A DNA stretch of 64,000 bases, taken from NCBI GenBank assembly GCA_965218725.1, contig CBDCLO010000002.1:620001-684000 (forward strand). Reading direction: 5' to 3'. A program made the translations under genes and the position numbers. This DNA comes from WTHC01 sp965218725 (GTDB lineage Archaea > Thermoproteota > Nitrososphaeria > Nitrososphaerales > Nitrosopumilaceae). The notes under the pieces are model-generated. The model searched no databases. It was not told the DNA's origin and worked only from the letters and a program-made list of their open reading frames with translations. Position 1 is the first letter of the stretch. The number at the start of each line of letters is the position of its first letter. Positions 36,049 to 46,045 of the stretch are shown piece by piece.

Positions 36049-38898
36049 CTAGTTATTGATCACTATTGACATGTAATGCATTTCAGGAAAACTATCTACA
36101 ACTACAATTGTACCAAAATTTACTGTGGTATTATCTTTCCACATAAATATTCTATCACTTCTTGGCTTAACAAAAACATCAACAAATTCCAGTATTGCTG
36201 ATTTTACTAGTTCAAGATCACTTTCTATGTATAGTGTTACTTCACTTTCTTTGAATGAAAGCGGTATTTGTATGGATGTGGGTGATACAATTTCAAGACT
36301 TTCATTTTGGAATATAGATTTTACCATGCCTATTTTTATTGTAAGATCTAGCTCTGTAAATTCACTAGTAAAATTATTTACATGAATGCCAGACAATTTT
36401 TTAAGATATGATACAAACGCATCTTCTTGTGTGTCTCCCAATCCTACATAATACTCTCCTGTGAATGCTGCTCCAACAGCTGCTATGGTACCAAGTTGTG
36501 CAACTACACCACCAGAACCTGCAGTATATACTGGAATAAAGTAGACGTCATGTGTTCCTACACGATACAATATATTATCTCCTATTCTAGGATTACGTAA
36601 AAGTGTTTTAAGTTGTGCAAAGTCAGGATCTCGATCTAATGCTTCGCGTACAGCTGTAGGCCCTATAAGTTTGGTTGGAGAATCTAATGGAATCTCATAA
36701 AATTGCATATCACCTAAAGTAGATAAACTATTTTCCACTATCATATACCCAGCTAAATTTCTACCTTGTGAGCCTCTTAATTCAAGAGATAATAAACCTA
36801 AAAATTCAGGCTGAGTAAATCCAGGAGGTTTAGATTCTATATAATATGTATTTAATCCTAATGGAATCTCATAAAATTCATTTGCTTGAATAAATGTTTC
36901 TATATTAATAACATGGTATATGTTATACATCTCAGTTTTCCAATTAAATAGTTCTTGTGGATATCTCATTTGTTTTTCAAGCCATACAGGAATTTCTATA
37001 AATTGATCTCCATACTGTTCTTCAAACATATCACTAAAAAAATCATTTCCATATCTCAACAATGAAATTTCTCCATCGTATGAATTAATTAATGCATAAC
37101 CAACTAGTCTGATATATGGATTACTAACTGACCATGGAACGTTATGAGTATCAAATCCAACTATCAGTGGCATAAGCCAGTAAGAACTCTCACCGTCAGT
37201 TACTGGAAAAGAATCGATCTCTTTTCCAAATAAATCATATAAAAAATACGGATACAGTAGTTTCATTCTTTCACTTACATCTTTGTATCTCATTACATGT
37301 ATAGAATCTGCTGGAAATGATAATAAAAAATTTGGCTCAAAAATCCAGCTTAGTGGTGGTGCTATATCTAGTCCACCTTCTCCAGAATAAAATGAGTTAT
37401 TTAGTTCAGAGCTTATATCGTCTCTATCAGTTAGATATGCTGACCAAGTTCTATTCAATAACCCACCTTCGCCATAATATATTGCCCTTTGTTTAAAAAA
37501 TTCCTCGCTATCAACTATTTTACCACTGGTTGCATTTAAAGTAAGAAAGCCATTTGGAACATGAGTATAAACAAGATGTTCGTTATACCATCTATTTTCT
37601 AAACTAACAGATGGTGGTAAAATTGGTTTCATGGATGCCGTCCAATATAAGGAATCTTCAAATCTAAGAATGTCATTATCGTCAAAATCAACATATGGAA
37701 TCAATCCAATTTCTGGTTTTAGTTTTGCAAAAGCTGCATTCCAATCCCAAATTCTTATAACATCTAATACATCGCTATTTTGTTTAACATAACCCTCAAT
37801 ATTATTAGATGTGATTGGATCTATTGTTACGTCATGTATATTTTTTTTTATATCGTTTAGTTCTCCAATATGTCTATTAATTCCTATCTGTTGTGCTGTA
37901 TATGGACCTAAATATTCTATCTTTCTTGCATCTGCAATACTATTATTAATTGTCATAATTACCATAATAGATAACGCAATAGTTGCTATGGCTATTATTC
38001 TAATGTATACATCTTTCTTTAACATGTGTGTAAATACGCGTGATTTAATTTTATCAAGTAGTGAAAAAGCTACCATAATAAATCCTACTAAAAGTGTCCC
38101 ACCTACAAAATATTTGGTATTATAATCAATTTGATCTGTAAAAAATAAATTAAAACCTAACCATATAATTACTATGCCGAGTATTACTTCTGCTGTTGAA
38201 ACATAGTTAAGATATCTTGGTTTTCCATTTGATATATCACTAATGTATGATGTAATAATAACTAAAGTTTTGTGTATTACAACATATAGCAATAATCTAA
38301 AACTAACTGCCAATAATATAGGAGGTATTAATATTAGCAGTGGTGGAATCATAGGTACTACATTTTCAAATGAATATGATTGATCTGTTGGTGGTGTAAG
38401 AAATGGTAATGTAAACAGATTTGGTATGGAGTCTAATCCAATGTTATTCCCATCAAAAATATATGTAACAGTAAAACCAAAAATTATATTAGAAAAAAAA
38501 GCCCCAAACAACATAATTTTTGTTAGTTGCCAAACTAAGAATTGATGAGTGGATAACTTATAATCTTTAAAACATGTAATATTTTTAGTTATTTGATTGT
38601 TATATTTACTGCTATTTATGAAATTTATTACTGTATATATGGAATACCAGAAAATTGACTTTCTAGAAAAAAAGTTTACTCTGACAAGCGAAATTGTTGA
38701 AAGAAATATTGAAGATGCAAGAGAATATAGTAGTATCCTTGTGAAATTATCTCCAAATTCAGCAATATTCATGGACAATATGACTCCTTGCCTACCAACG
38801 ACTATGAATATTGCAATTGCAATACATACTATAACACCTAAACGTAGGTAACTACTAGCTTTTGATGATGTACCTCCGCTATTTGATGTTTTATACAA
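36049..38898 (-). CDS. UPF0182 family membrane protein
   Basis: Large protein (949 residues) of the UPF0182 family, unknown function. The first third has about seven hydrophobic helices (for example GVIVCIAIAIFIVVGRQG and MLFGAFFSNIIFGF). The rest is a long extracytoplasmic part with the family's YLGPYTAQQIGINRHIGELN region and many aromatic/acidic segments. The C-terminal domain seems shorter and lacks the acidic tail of many bacterial members. Transcribed alone. Confidence 0.88.
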   Translation of the reverse strand: MYKTSNSGGTSSKASSYLRLGVIVCIAIAIFIVVGRQGVILSMNIAEFGDNFTRILLYSLASSIFLSTISLVRVNFFSRKSIFWYSIYTVINFINSSKYNNQITKNITCFKDYKLSTHQFLVWQLTKIMLFGAFFSNIIFGFTVTYIFDGNNIGLDSIPNLFTLPFLTPPTDQSYSFENVVPMIPPLLILIPPILLAVSFRLLLYVVIHKTLVIITSYISDISNGKPRYLNYVSTAEVILGIVIIWLGFNLFFTDQIDYNTKYFVGGTLLVGFIMVAFSLLDKIKSRVFTHMLKKDVYIRIIAIATIALSIMVIMTINNSIADARKIEYLGPYTAQQIGINRHIGELNDIKKNIHDVTIDPITSNNIEGYVKQNSDVLDVIRIWDWNAAFAKLKPEIGLIPYVDFDDNDILRFEDSLYWTASMKPILPPSVSLENRWYNEHLVYTHVPNGFLTLNATSGKIVDSEEFFKQRAIYYGEGGLLNRTWSAYLTDRDDISSELNNSFYSGEGGLDIAPPLSWIFEPNFLLSFPADSIHVMRYKDVSERMKLLYPYFLYDLFGKEIDSFPVTDGESSYWLMPLIVGFDTHNVPWSVSNPYIRLVGYALINSYDGEISLLRYGNDFFSDMFEEQYGDQFIEIPVWLEKQMRYPQELFNWKTEMYNIYHVINIETFIQANEFYEIPLGLNTYYIESKPPGFTQPEFLGLLSLELRGSQGRNLAGYMIVENSLSTLGDMQFYEIPLDSPTKLIGPTAVREALDRDPDFAQLKTLLRNPRIGDNILYRVGTHDVYFIPVYTAGSGGVVAQLGTIAAVGAAFTGEYYVGLGDTQEDAFVSYLKKLSGIHVNNFTSEFTELDLTIKIGMVKSIFQNESLEIVSPTSIQIPLSFKESEVTLYIESDLELVKSAILEFVDVFVKPRSDRIFMWKDNTTVNFGTIVVVDSFPEMHYMSIVINN

Positions 38899-38966
38899 AA
38901 CTAATATGCATTATCCTATCATAAATTAATGTTTTACCTAATTTCACTCTCAAATATTGATAATAT

Positions 38967-40058
38967 CTATACTGCTTCAGCTAGTCCCTTACAAATCATA
39001 TATGTAGCAACATATTTTGGAACTACAATATCTTCATTTTCAAAAGGTCCAAATTTTCTATTTTTTAATGTAAATGTGATCGGACAAGTTGCTACGATTT
39101 TAGTCATGTCGTTATCTATAAAGCATGCGTCTAAAAGCGGATTAAATTTTTTCAAGTCTTTACACAATATCTTTGCTAAGCTGCTTTTACTATTAAGAGA
39201 TCCTTCTAGTCTAAAAACCCTATGTATATCTATTGTAACATTTGGATCTATATTAGATTTTAATATATGTTTTAGATTTTCTAGTCTATGATCAAAACTA
39301 TTTGGTTCTATGACTTTGTGTGATGTTTTTAAATCTTTGTGTTTAAGATGTTTATTTATTCTTCCTATCAAACCCTGTTTTGCTATATCTGAGAATAATG
39401 AGTTTATTTTATTTATAGTTCCTGGCAACATATCACGCAGTAGTATATAATCAACAAGATCAGCTCTTTCCATAGAACCTAGTTTTTGATAATAAATATT
39501 GTCTATACATAGATGAAACCCATCGTTACCAGAAAAATATACGCTAATATTTTTATTTTCAATTCCTAAATCATCAGTAAGTATAATTAATAATTTTTTA
39601 ACTTCTTTTTTTGCTTCATTAATACAGTTTTTACATAATAGTGTTATATTTTGTATTTTATTTGAATTGCACTTTGAACATCTGGACTGTGCACTTGATA
39701 CTTTATTACAATTAAAACACTTAATGCATGTATGTGATTGCCTGCAATCCAGTTTTAGATCTTTAGAGTCAATATCAAATATCAGGTCAGCTCCTTTCCA
39801 GTCTTTTTCAACCATAGAAAGATGTGGAAACAAGTAATATGCATTGGAACAATACATGTCAGACGGTACATTTGTCATAAGTAATAGATGTAGATCTTCA
39901 TCAGAGTTAAGCGCAATATGTCTATATATTTTAGAATCAAAATTTTTATACGCAAATTCTCTTTCCGATGAATTTTTTGGAACATGAATCAAATTAAAAT
40001 GTTCAAAATAATATTTTTTAAATGAACTTTTTAATAGTTTTATACTAGTATTATTCAT
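38967..40058 (-). CDS. priS: DNA primase small (catalytic) subunit
   Basis: Makes RNA primers for replication. The catalytic acid pair is in DLIFDIDSKD (Asp95, Asp97 counting from the ATG at 40058), and SGNDGFHLCI is the SGxxGxH motif. A cysteine-rich zinc insertion follows the first motif (CIKCFNC...CSKC...CKNC). The start is placed at the ATG at 40058 (363 residues), 8 nt inside the priL end; an upstream start at 40118 would overlap priL much further. Confidence 0.94.
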   Translation of the reverse strand: MNNTSIKLLKSSFKKYYFEHFNLIHVPKNSSEREFAYKNFDSKIYRHIALNSDEDLHLLLMTNVPSDMYCSNAYYLFPHLSMVEKDWKGADLIFDIDSKDLKLDCRQSHTCIKCFNCNKVSSAQSRCSKCNSNKIQNITLLCKNCINEAKKEVKKLLIILTDDLGIENKNISVYFSGNDGFHLCIDNIYYQKLGSMERADLVDYILLRDMLPGTINKINSLFSDIAKQGLIGRINKHLKHKDLKTSHKVIEPNSFDHRLENLKHILKSNIDPNVTIDIHRVFRLEGSLNSKSSLAKILCKDLKKFNPLLDACFIDNDMTKIVATCPITFTLKNRKFGPFENEDIVVPKYVATYMICKGLAEAV

Positions 40059-41118
40059 TACTAAGATTATTACCAAATTGGATTGGGTTTCGTATATTAT
40101 TGCATTCAGATATTTCAAAGCACAAATTCTGGCTTTTTATTTTTTTACATGATGGGCAATAATATTTTTTTCTGCTACCAGTAATTCCAGCAAGATGATT
40201 AAGCTGATACAGTGTTGTATTTCTATTATAGTCAGGAGCATTTTTAAATAATTCAGATATTTCTTTGATATTTTTTCCTCTACCCAACAAAAATGTAGCG
40301 AGTAAAAATCTTCCAGAATGGGATAAATTTTCTCCTTTACGAAGTGTATCTAGAGTATGTTTTATACATGGAGGGTAGTCTGTAGATGTAGTAATAGAAG
40401 TAGAAAACTTTTTTGCAATTATTAAAAGTTTTTTAATATAATTTTTTAGTGGATCTGGTATATGATCAATACGTGTGGATTGTATTTTTGAAAATATATA
40501 ATTATCAAGCTCTTTTCTAACAAGTCTAACAGTCTCATGAGAAGACAAAAATACAAAACCACGTGAGATATACCTATTAACTAGTTTCCATTCACTCTCA
40601 TGAAAATTAACAGCATGTATTAAATAGTTTGGTACAGTGACAACAAAATAATCATATTTTTTTTGTATATTAACTGAAAAAAGATCTCTCATGATTTTTA
40701 TTGCTATGTCTTGTTGATTTATTTTGTATTCACGCTGGTTTCTTATATTATCTGAGTGTATGTCTATTTTTGCTTCTAAATCTTTTTCAAGGTATTTTTC
40801 AGCACGTTTTGCTTCAGCCAGTGAAAATTTTTTCGTAAGCACATTAATTCCACATGACTTTAGTAGAATAACAGATATAATAAATGAAAATACTTCATGT
40901 GAAAGTAACAAATCTTTGTCAACAACATCATTTAATTCAACATAATTAACATTATTATCTAGTGCAGAACATATCCTGTTATATGCTTTATCAATAATTA
41001 TTTTTTGATCAGGATCATTACCAAACTGTTCAAGTGTAAACCTCTTATCTTTAAGATATTTTCCTGCTTCAGCAAGAAAAGGATATTTTACAATTTCATC
41101 TGTACCAAGATTCAACAT
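40051..41118 (-). CDS. priL: DNA primase large subunit
   Basis: Regulatory Fe-S subunit of archaeal primase. 355 residues; the C-terminal domain carries the four-cysteine cluster pattern: YPPCIKHT, then CPSCKK and NLC, plus a cysteine in ISECNN, with the conserved HSGRFLLATFLLGRG helix. Directly upstream of priS with overlapping stop/start, so both are translated together. Lies 48 nt after the glycyl-tRNA synthetase gene on the same strand. Confidence 0.92.
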   Translation of the reverse strand: MLNLGTDEIVKYPFLAEAGKYLKDKRFTLEQFGNDPDQKIIIDKAYNRICSALDNNVNYVELNDVVDKDLLLSHEVFSFIISVILLKSCGINVLTKKFSLAEAKRAEKYLEKDLEAKIDIHSDNIRNQREYKINQQDIAIKIMRDLFSVNIQKKYDYFVVTVPNYLIHAVNFHESEWKLVNRYISRGFVFLSSHETVRLVRKELDNYIFSKIQSTRIDHIPDPLKNYIKKLLIIAKKFSTSITTSTDYPPCIKHTLDTLRKGENLSHSGRFLLATFLLGRGKNIKEISELFKNAPDYNRNTTLYQLNHLAGITGSRKKYYCPSCKKIKSQNLCFEISECNNIRNPIQFGNNLSNE

Positions 41119-41166
41119 ATATTTTATTGTAGACTAGCATTGAATTCGATTTAAGTGTTATTAAAA

Positions 41167-42624
41167 TCATATTTCTGTATTTTTTTTCAGTATAAAACTA
41201 ATATCAGTTATTTTTATTCTTGTTTGTTTCATAGTATCACGTATTCTTATTGTTACAGTTTGATCGATCAGTGTTTGATGATCTACTGTTATTATATATG
41301 GGGTTCCTATTTCATCTAAACGCCTATATCTTCTTCCAATTGATCCAGAATGATCTAAGAAAGAATCAAAATTTCTATTTATTTTATAGTATATTTTATT
41401 GGTTAGCTCTTCTAAACCATCTTTTTTCATAAGTGACAAAATACCCACATGTATAGGAGCTAGATATGGTTTTAATGACAAAACTATTCGGTTGTTTTTT
41501 ACATCATTTTTTAGGTTGTGATCCATAATTGAATAAATACTCCTATCAACTCCCATAGAAATTTCAAATACATGTGGAATTATTTTACAATTAGAGTCAA
41601 CTACTTCAAAGCTTTCTTTAGTTTGATTTGAATGATTTAATAGATCATGGTTTGATCTATAATTACAAGATACAAGCTCTATCCACCCCACAGAAGTTTC
41701 AGCTTCAAAATCAAATGCATAATCCGAATAAAAAGCTCTCTCATCATTTGTTACCTTTCTGAATCTAGTTTTTGATATATCTATGCCAGTTTTTTTATAA
41801 AATTCTGTTAATAACCCTATGTAGTACACTATTAGTTTATTATCTATTATATTTTTATCAATAATTTCTTTACATGTCATTTTCTTTATTTCATTGTCAA
41901 TATATACATTAATTATAGTATCTTCAACTATAACAAACTTTTCAAAAGTACCAAAGTTATTTGGATTACAAAAAATTTCTATTTCAGCTTGATAGAACTC
42001 TCTTAATCTTAATATGTTTTGTCTTGGTGCAATTTCATTTCTAAAACTTTTTCCTATTTGTGCAATACCAAATGGTAATTTGCCTCTCATAGTTTTAAAT
42101 ATTCTCGGAAAATCAACAAATATTGATTGACATGTTTCAGGTCTAAGATATGCGATCTCATTATCAATCCCCACACCTACTGAAAACATCATATTAAATT
42201 TATACGGGTTTTGAAGTTCGCCTCCACATACAGTACAACGTATATTATTACTATTAATTATATCCTCATATTTTTTTATTTTTTCGTTTTCAGTAATTTC
42301 TATGTTTATTGTATCTTTTATTAATTTATCTACTCTAAAAGTTGATCTGCATTTTTTACATTTAATTATAGGATCTACAAAATTTTTAATATGTCCAGAT
42401 GCATCAAATACTGATTTTGACATAATTTGTGAACCGTCGATCTCAATAATGTTATCTCTCCTAATAAGCTCCTTTCTCCAGAGCTCAATAAACTTATTTT
42501 TAAGGTTAACTCCAAGTGGACCATATTCCCAAAAACCTGCATGTTTATCTGAATAAATTTCACAACTAGGAAAATAGAATCCTCTTTTTAATGCAAGGCT
42601 AATTATTTGATTATATTTAATCAT
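41167..42624 (-). CDS. glyS: Glycyl-tRNA synthetase (alpha2, class II)
   Basis: Charges tRNA-Gly. Archaeal/eukaryotic type: opening LALKRGFYFPSCEIY, GFWEYGPLGVNLKN, motif 2 region FRNEIAPRQNILRLREFYQAEIE (shown in shorter form QAEIEIF), and the anticodon-binding C-terminus. Two zinc-like pairs CKKC and CTVC lie near 90 and 135. 485 residues, slightly shorter than many archaeal members. Between nfo and priL in the same direction. Confidence 0.95.
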   Translation of the reverse strand: MIKYNQIISLALKRGFYFPSCEIYSDKHAGFWEYGPLGVNLKNKFIELWRKELIRRDNIIEIDGSQIMSKSVFDASGHIKNFVDPIIKCKKCRSTFRVDKLIKDTINIEITENEKIKKYEDIINSNNIRCTVCGGELQNPYKFNMMFSVGVGIDNEIAYLRPETCQSIFVDFPRIFKTMRGKLPFGIAQIGKSFRNEIAPRQNILRLREFYQAEIEIFCNPNNFGTFEKFVIVEDTIINVYIDNEIKKMTCKEIIDKNIIDNKLIVYYIGLLTEFYKKTGIDISKTRFRKVTNDERAFYSDYAFDFEAETSVGWIELVSCNYRSNHDLLNHSNQTKESFEVVDSNCKIIPHVFEISMGVDRSIYSIMDHNLKNDVKNNRIVLSLKPYLAPIHVGILSLMKKDGLEELTNKIYYKINRNFDSFLDHSGSIGRRYRRLDEIGTPYIITVDHQTLIDQTVTIRIRDTMKQTRIKITDISFILKKNTEI

Positions 42625-42660
42625 GATAATACAGTTTAATACAATTACATAAATTAGTAG

Positions 42661-43491
42661 TTATGCAAGTTCATTTGTTTTTTTAATGTTGTCAAAATCA
42701 TTTCTAATATCATCTATGGGAGTCTCTAGTATCATTGGAATTTCTTTAGAACTACTAAATTTAATAATTTGTGATAGTCCTGTTTCACCTATTTTACCTA
42801 GTCCTATATGGTAATGTCTATCAACATGTGAATTTAATTCATATTTTGAATCATTAAGATGCAAGAATCTTAAGTTTGAGATGCCGATGTATTTATCAAA
42901 TTCATTGAACATTCCACTAATTCCTTCTTTTGTTCTTATGTTATATCCAGCAGTAAAAATATGGCATGTGTCAAGACATATACCAAACTTGTTGTTGTTT
43001 AGTTGATCAAAAATATACGACAATTGTTTGAGATTATAACCTATAGAATTTCTCTGACCAGCTGAATTTTCAAGTAATATCATAACACTATTTTTTGTTA
43101 CAATATTCAATGCATTTACTAACCTATCAATTCCATTACTTTCTCCATCACCAAGATGACTTCCAAGATGTGTAATCAAATACATAATACCAAGCTCACT
43201 ACATTTTAAGATTTCATTTTTAAGTAAACTCATTGATTTTTCATAAGTTTCATTGTTAGGTGAAGCAAGATTTGGCAGGTATGATGTATGTGCAACAACT
43301 GATGATTTATCTATATTACTACAATATAATTTATCTTTAAATTTTTTTATTGCAGTCTTATCTAGATTTTTTATACTCCAGCTTCTAGGATTTCCTGTAA
43401 ATATTTGAAATGCAGAGCAGTTTCTCATAATAGCATTATTTATTGAGTTATCTACAGAGCCAGAGATCGAAACGTGTACACCAACTTTCAA
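42661..43491 (-). CDS. nfo: Endonuclease IV (AP endonuclease)
   Basis: Zn-dependent TIM-barrel enzyme cleaving abasic sites. Starts VGVHVSISGSVDNSINNA; FTGNPRSW, VAHTSYLPNLASP, LLENSAGQ, GICLDTCHIFTAGY, LHLNDSKYE, and HVDRHYHIGLG are the family's metal-binding motifs. 276 residues. First gene of a minus-strand run nfo-glyS-priL-priS. Confidence 0.96.
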   Translation of the reverse strand: MKVGVHVSISGSVDNSINNAIMRNCSAFQIFTGNPRSWSIKNLDKTAIKKFKDKLYCSNIDKSSVVAHTSYLPNLASPNNETYEKSMSLLKNEILKCSELGIMYLITHLGSHLGDGESNGIDRLVNALNIVTKNSVMILLENSAGQRNSIGYNLKQLSYIFDQLNNNKFGICLDTCHIFTAGYNIRTKEGISGMFNEFDKYIGISNLRFLHLNDSKYELNSHVDRHYHIGLGKIGETGLSQIIKFSSSKEIPMILETPIDDIRNDFDNIKKTNELA

Positions 43492-43623
43492 TCTAACAAC
43501 ACCATTTAACTTATTATTTTTAAAAAACCTATATAAAAAGTCTATTTTATATATAGTACCTGTGAAGTCAACTGGTACAGCTAATGAGTTATACTAAAAT
43601 GCATATAAAAAATGGAAATATAT

Positions 43624-44268
43624 TTAGTCTGTCTGTTCCTTAGTTTGTTGCGTCGAAAGACTAGTTGGTATTGACGGAAATTTATCGTTAGTTTTTTGTT
43701 CAGCTATTACTGATGCTTCTTGTAGAATTTTTTCAGTCTCCTCATTTGATGTATCAGACTCTACATTGAATGATTCTGCTGTAAGTGAATCAGTCATAAG
43801 ACCATTTAAAGTATGCGTCATTGAATTTAGTTCAGAATCAGCCTCTGGCATAAACCGTCCCAATGAAGACTTCAAACCTTTCATGGTGGATACTGCAGGA
43901 GCTATTGCAATCATAGCGTCACCTAGATCATGTATAGTAGTTAGTCTTAGCTGTACTTGTTCCAAAGACATTCTAGCACCACCAAGCATTTTTGTTACTT
44001 TACGTATCTCTGCTAATTCATTTGACAAAACTTTACTTGCAATTGAGTCATGACGCTGCATATAGTTTACTATACGCTGAAAAATACTTGTGTCTCTATC
44101 TTTTAATTTTGATATCATTGAATCCATTTTTAATATCTGTGTTTGTAATTTATTTACAGCATTCTGTATCCTTGGTTTTAATGCTTCCTGTGGTTTCACT
44201 GCATATTTTAGTTTGTCAGTAACACTCTGTGTTTCTTGTTTAACCCATGCTTTATCAAAATTTGTCAT
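43624..44268 (-). CDS. cdvB: CdvB, ESCRT-III-like (Snf7 family) division protein
   Basis: Membrane-remodelling filament protein of the Cdv division system. The 214-residue protein is mainly charged helices: KAVNK-like start, NAVNKLQTQILKMDSMISKLKDRD, KVLSNELAEIRKVTKML and LRLTTIHDLGDAM are typical of Snf7/CdvB. The C-terminal 60 residues are acidic and Ser/Thr-rich. Neither CdvA nor CdvC lies nearby, though a decayed CDC48-type AAA gene follows upstream on the same strand (44354-44612). Confidence 0.88.
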   Translation of the reverse strand: MTNFDKAWVKQETQSVTDKLKYAVKPQEALKPRIQNAVNKLQTQILKMDSMISKLKDRDTSIFQRIVNYMQRHDSIASKVLSNELAEIRKVTKMLGGARMSLEQVQLRLTTIHDLGDAMIAIAPAVSTMKGLKSSLGRFMPEADSELNSMTHTLNGLMTDSLTAESFNVESDTSNEETEKILQEASVIAEQKTNDKFPSIPTSLSTQQTKEQTD

Positions 44269-44353
44269 AGTTCTGTATTACAAAATATGTTCTTAATATA
44301 ATGTGTATATTTAGATCAACTTTAAACTAAATTTAGCTAACAAACAATAATTA

Positions 44354-44612
44354 GTCATAGATCATCTTATGTATTACTTTAAGATTCTCAATAGCACCAA
44401 CATTACAGTTATGTTGTCTTAATAGAATTTATGTTACTGTTGATTGGTTTGTTTTTTGCATAGATTTTAAATATATTTTGCATTTATTCATAATTAGAAT
44501 TTAATACTTTTATTATGCTACCAAATCTGCCCGGTCTTTCAAGTATCAGATCTATCGCATTTAATCTATTTGTAGTTAATACCTCCATTGTTTTTCCTCT
44601 AGCTTTTAATCC
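44354..44612 (-). pseudogene. Remnant of a CDC48-type AAA+ ATPase gene
   Basis: This gap between cdvB and hsp20 looks empty but one minus-strand frame from 44612 reads GLKARGK, then TTNRLNAID, then ERPGRFGSIIKV, which aligns with GLEARGK, ATNRPNAID and RRPGRFDREIEIKV in D1 of the intact CDC48 (about residues 307-391). After an in-frame stop near 44492 homology continues (IFKIYAKNKPINSNINSIK against ILAIHTRNMPLTDDVNVDK), and after a frame shift near 44405 as NVGAIENL against YVGADLEYL. Upstream (44613-44800) I see no clear match. A dead gene fragment with both stops and a shift. Confidence 0.85.
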
Positions 44613-44800
44613 ACATATAGGCCTGCATGTACACCATTTTGTCACATACTGTGAACATATATCAATTATGTTTTGTATTGAGATTTTCTTTCATATAATT
44701 AAACGATCTTTTTTCTGTATAATATAAAATTGTTTTTTGGTATTTCTTATACCATCTTTAAAATTATTTTGTTTATAAAAAATTACCAAAAACTGAAAAA

Positions 44801-45286
44801 TTAATCTACGTTGATGTATTTATTTTCTGGTTTACCTGTTTTTATCAACTTGAATTTCAGTTCTAATATACCATTTGTATATGTTGCACTACCAGAATTT
44901 TTGTCTATATTTTCATTTACTTCTGTAATGCAACAGTATCTTTTTCTACCGCGCTCGCCTTTTATTTTTAGCTTATTTTTATCAAATGCTACTTTTATGT
45001 CATTTTTTTCTAATCCAGGCATCTCAATTACTAGTTTTAATACACCACCGCTCACTATTTTATCTATTAATGGCTCTCTATTCATAGATGTAGGAAGAGG
45101 ATCTTGTTTTATGTTACCATATTCTTTTATTATTGGTTTACCATTTGGTCCTACAGCTATTATGTATCCATAATAAAACTGACCAGAATTAGGTTCTGAT
45201 TTTGGATCATCAAGCAGTCCATCAACGTTAATAAACTGACGTGACATATACTCGAAGATTCTTTCTATTTCGTCATCAAAGTTCAT
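44801..45286 (-). CDS. Small heat shock protein (Hsp20/alpha-crystallin)
   Basis: ATP-independent chaperone. N-terminal 80 residues are variable; the alpha-crystallin domain includes LKLVIEMPGLEKNDIKVAFDKNKLKI (in part) and ends NGILELKFKLIK. The typical C-terminal I-x-I motif is replaced by YINVD. 161 residues. An AGGTGAAT sequence lies shortly upstream of the ATG at 45286. Confidence 0.9.
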   Translation of the reverse strand: MNFDDEIERIFEYMSRQFINVDGLLDDPKSEPNSGQFYYGYIIAVGPNGKPIIKEYGNIKQDPLPTSMNREPLIDKIVSGGVLKLVIEMPGLEKNDIKVAFDKNKLKIKGERGRKRYCCITEVNENIDKNSGSATYTNGILELKFKLIKTGKPENKYINVD

Positions 45287-45364
45287 GTAATATTCACCTA
45301 GTCTATGTAATAAATATTACATTATATAAATATATTGGTATAGTAATATAATTAAATTACAAAC

Positions 45365-45372
45365 TATAAATA
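45365..45372 (+). promoter_or_regulatory. TATA box before the ACT-like gene
   Basis: TATAAATA lies 23-30 nt before the ATG at 45395, fitting a leaderless transcript starting at the initiation codon. Confidence 0.5.
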
Positions 45373-45394
45373 TAATACAACATGTACTAAATCT

Positions 45395-46042
45395 ATGCCG
45401 GTTACTGAAATAGTGCGAGAGATAATAACTAGAAATAGATCAATCTATGATTGTATGAAAATGGATATAATTAATTATACTGCACTTGCTGTAAAAATCC
45501 ATCAAGATGTTGAAAAGCAGCTAGAAAATACTGTCAATTTAAATACAATTGTTGTTGCAATAAAACGATACTCAGATTCTTTTGAACAAAAATCAGACAT
45601 AAAAGAAGAATCAATTTTAAAAAATGCCAGATTGTCTTTAACAAATAAAATTATGGATATAAGGTTATCTTTGGATGTATTCGATAACAATGAAGCATCA
45701 TATATTTTAGACAAATTTTCACAAATAAGATCAGACTATGAATTTTTTAGATTAGCGGATTCACTGCGTGTTTTAACCGAGGATGATGATGATATTAGAA
45801 AACTATTATCTACATTTATAGACGACAAAAATTTGTTCAATACTGGTCTAGCCAAGCTAAAGATAGTTATTTCTAATGATAGAAACAGAAATGACATTAC
45901 GTCATATATTACAGAGTTATTACACAACAACGGAATAGAAATGATAAATGCATTTTTTAGTCAAGACAGCATCATAATTATATTAGATACCAATGATGCG
46001 TCAAGGGCTTATGAAGTATTGCATTCGGATATAAATAAATAG
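45395..46042 (+). CDS. ACT-like domain protein, function unknown
   Basis: The 215-residue protein has a helical N-terminal 140 residues (starting MPVTEIVREIITRNRSIYDC) and a C-terminal region with a beta-alpha-beta pattern (LKIVISNDRN, ITELLHNNGIEMINAFFS, IIIILDTNDASRAYEVL) that resembles an ACT regulatory domain. I do not know a ligand or partner. It starts leaderless behind a good TATA box and ends 3 nt before the end of the convergent next gene. Confidence 0.6.
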   Translation: MPVTEIVREIITRNRSIYDCMKMDIINYTALAVKIHQDVEKQLENTVNLNTIVVAIKRYSDSFEQKSDIKEESILKNARLSLTNKIMDIRLSLDVFDNNEASYILDKFSQIRSDYEFFRLADSLRVLTEDDDDIRKLLSTFIDDKNLFNTGLAKLKIVISNDRNRNDITSYITELLHNNGIEMINAFFSQDSIIIILDTNDASRAYEVLHSDINK

Positions 46043-46045
46043 CAG

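Noticed and set aside
40059..40118. Longer priS start at 40118
   Set aside because: It would overlap priL by 68 nt and add residues absent from the family; the ATG at 40058 gives the usual start.
44515..44727. Plus-strand 70-codon frame in the cdvB-hsp20 gap
   Set aside because: It is the antisense shadow of the CDC48 remnant; the same shadow pattern appears opposite the intact cdc48.
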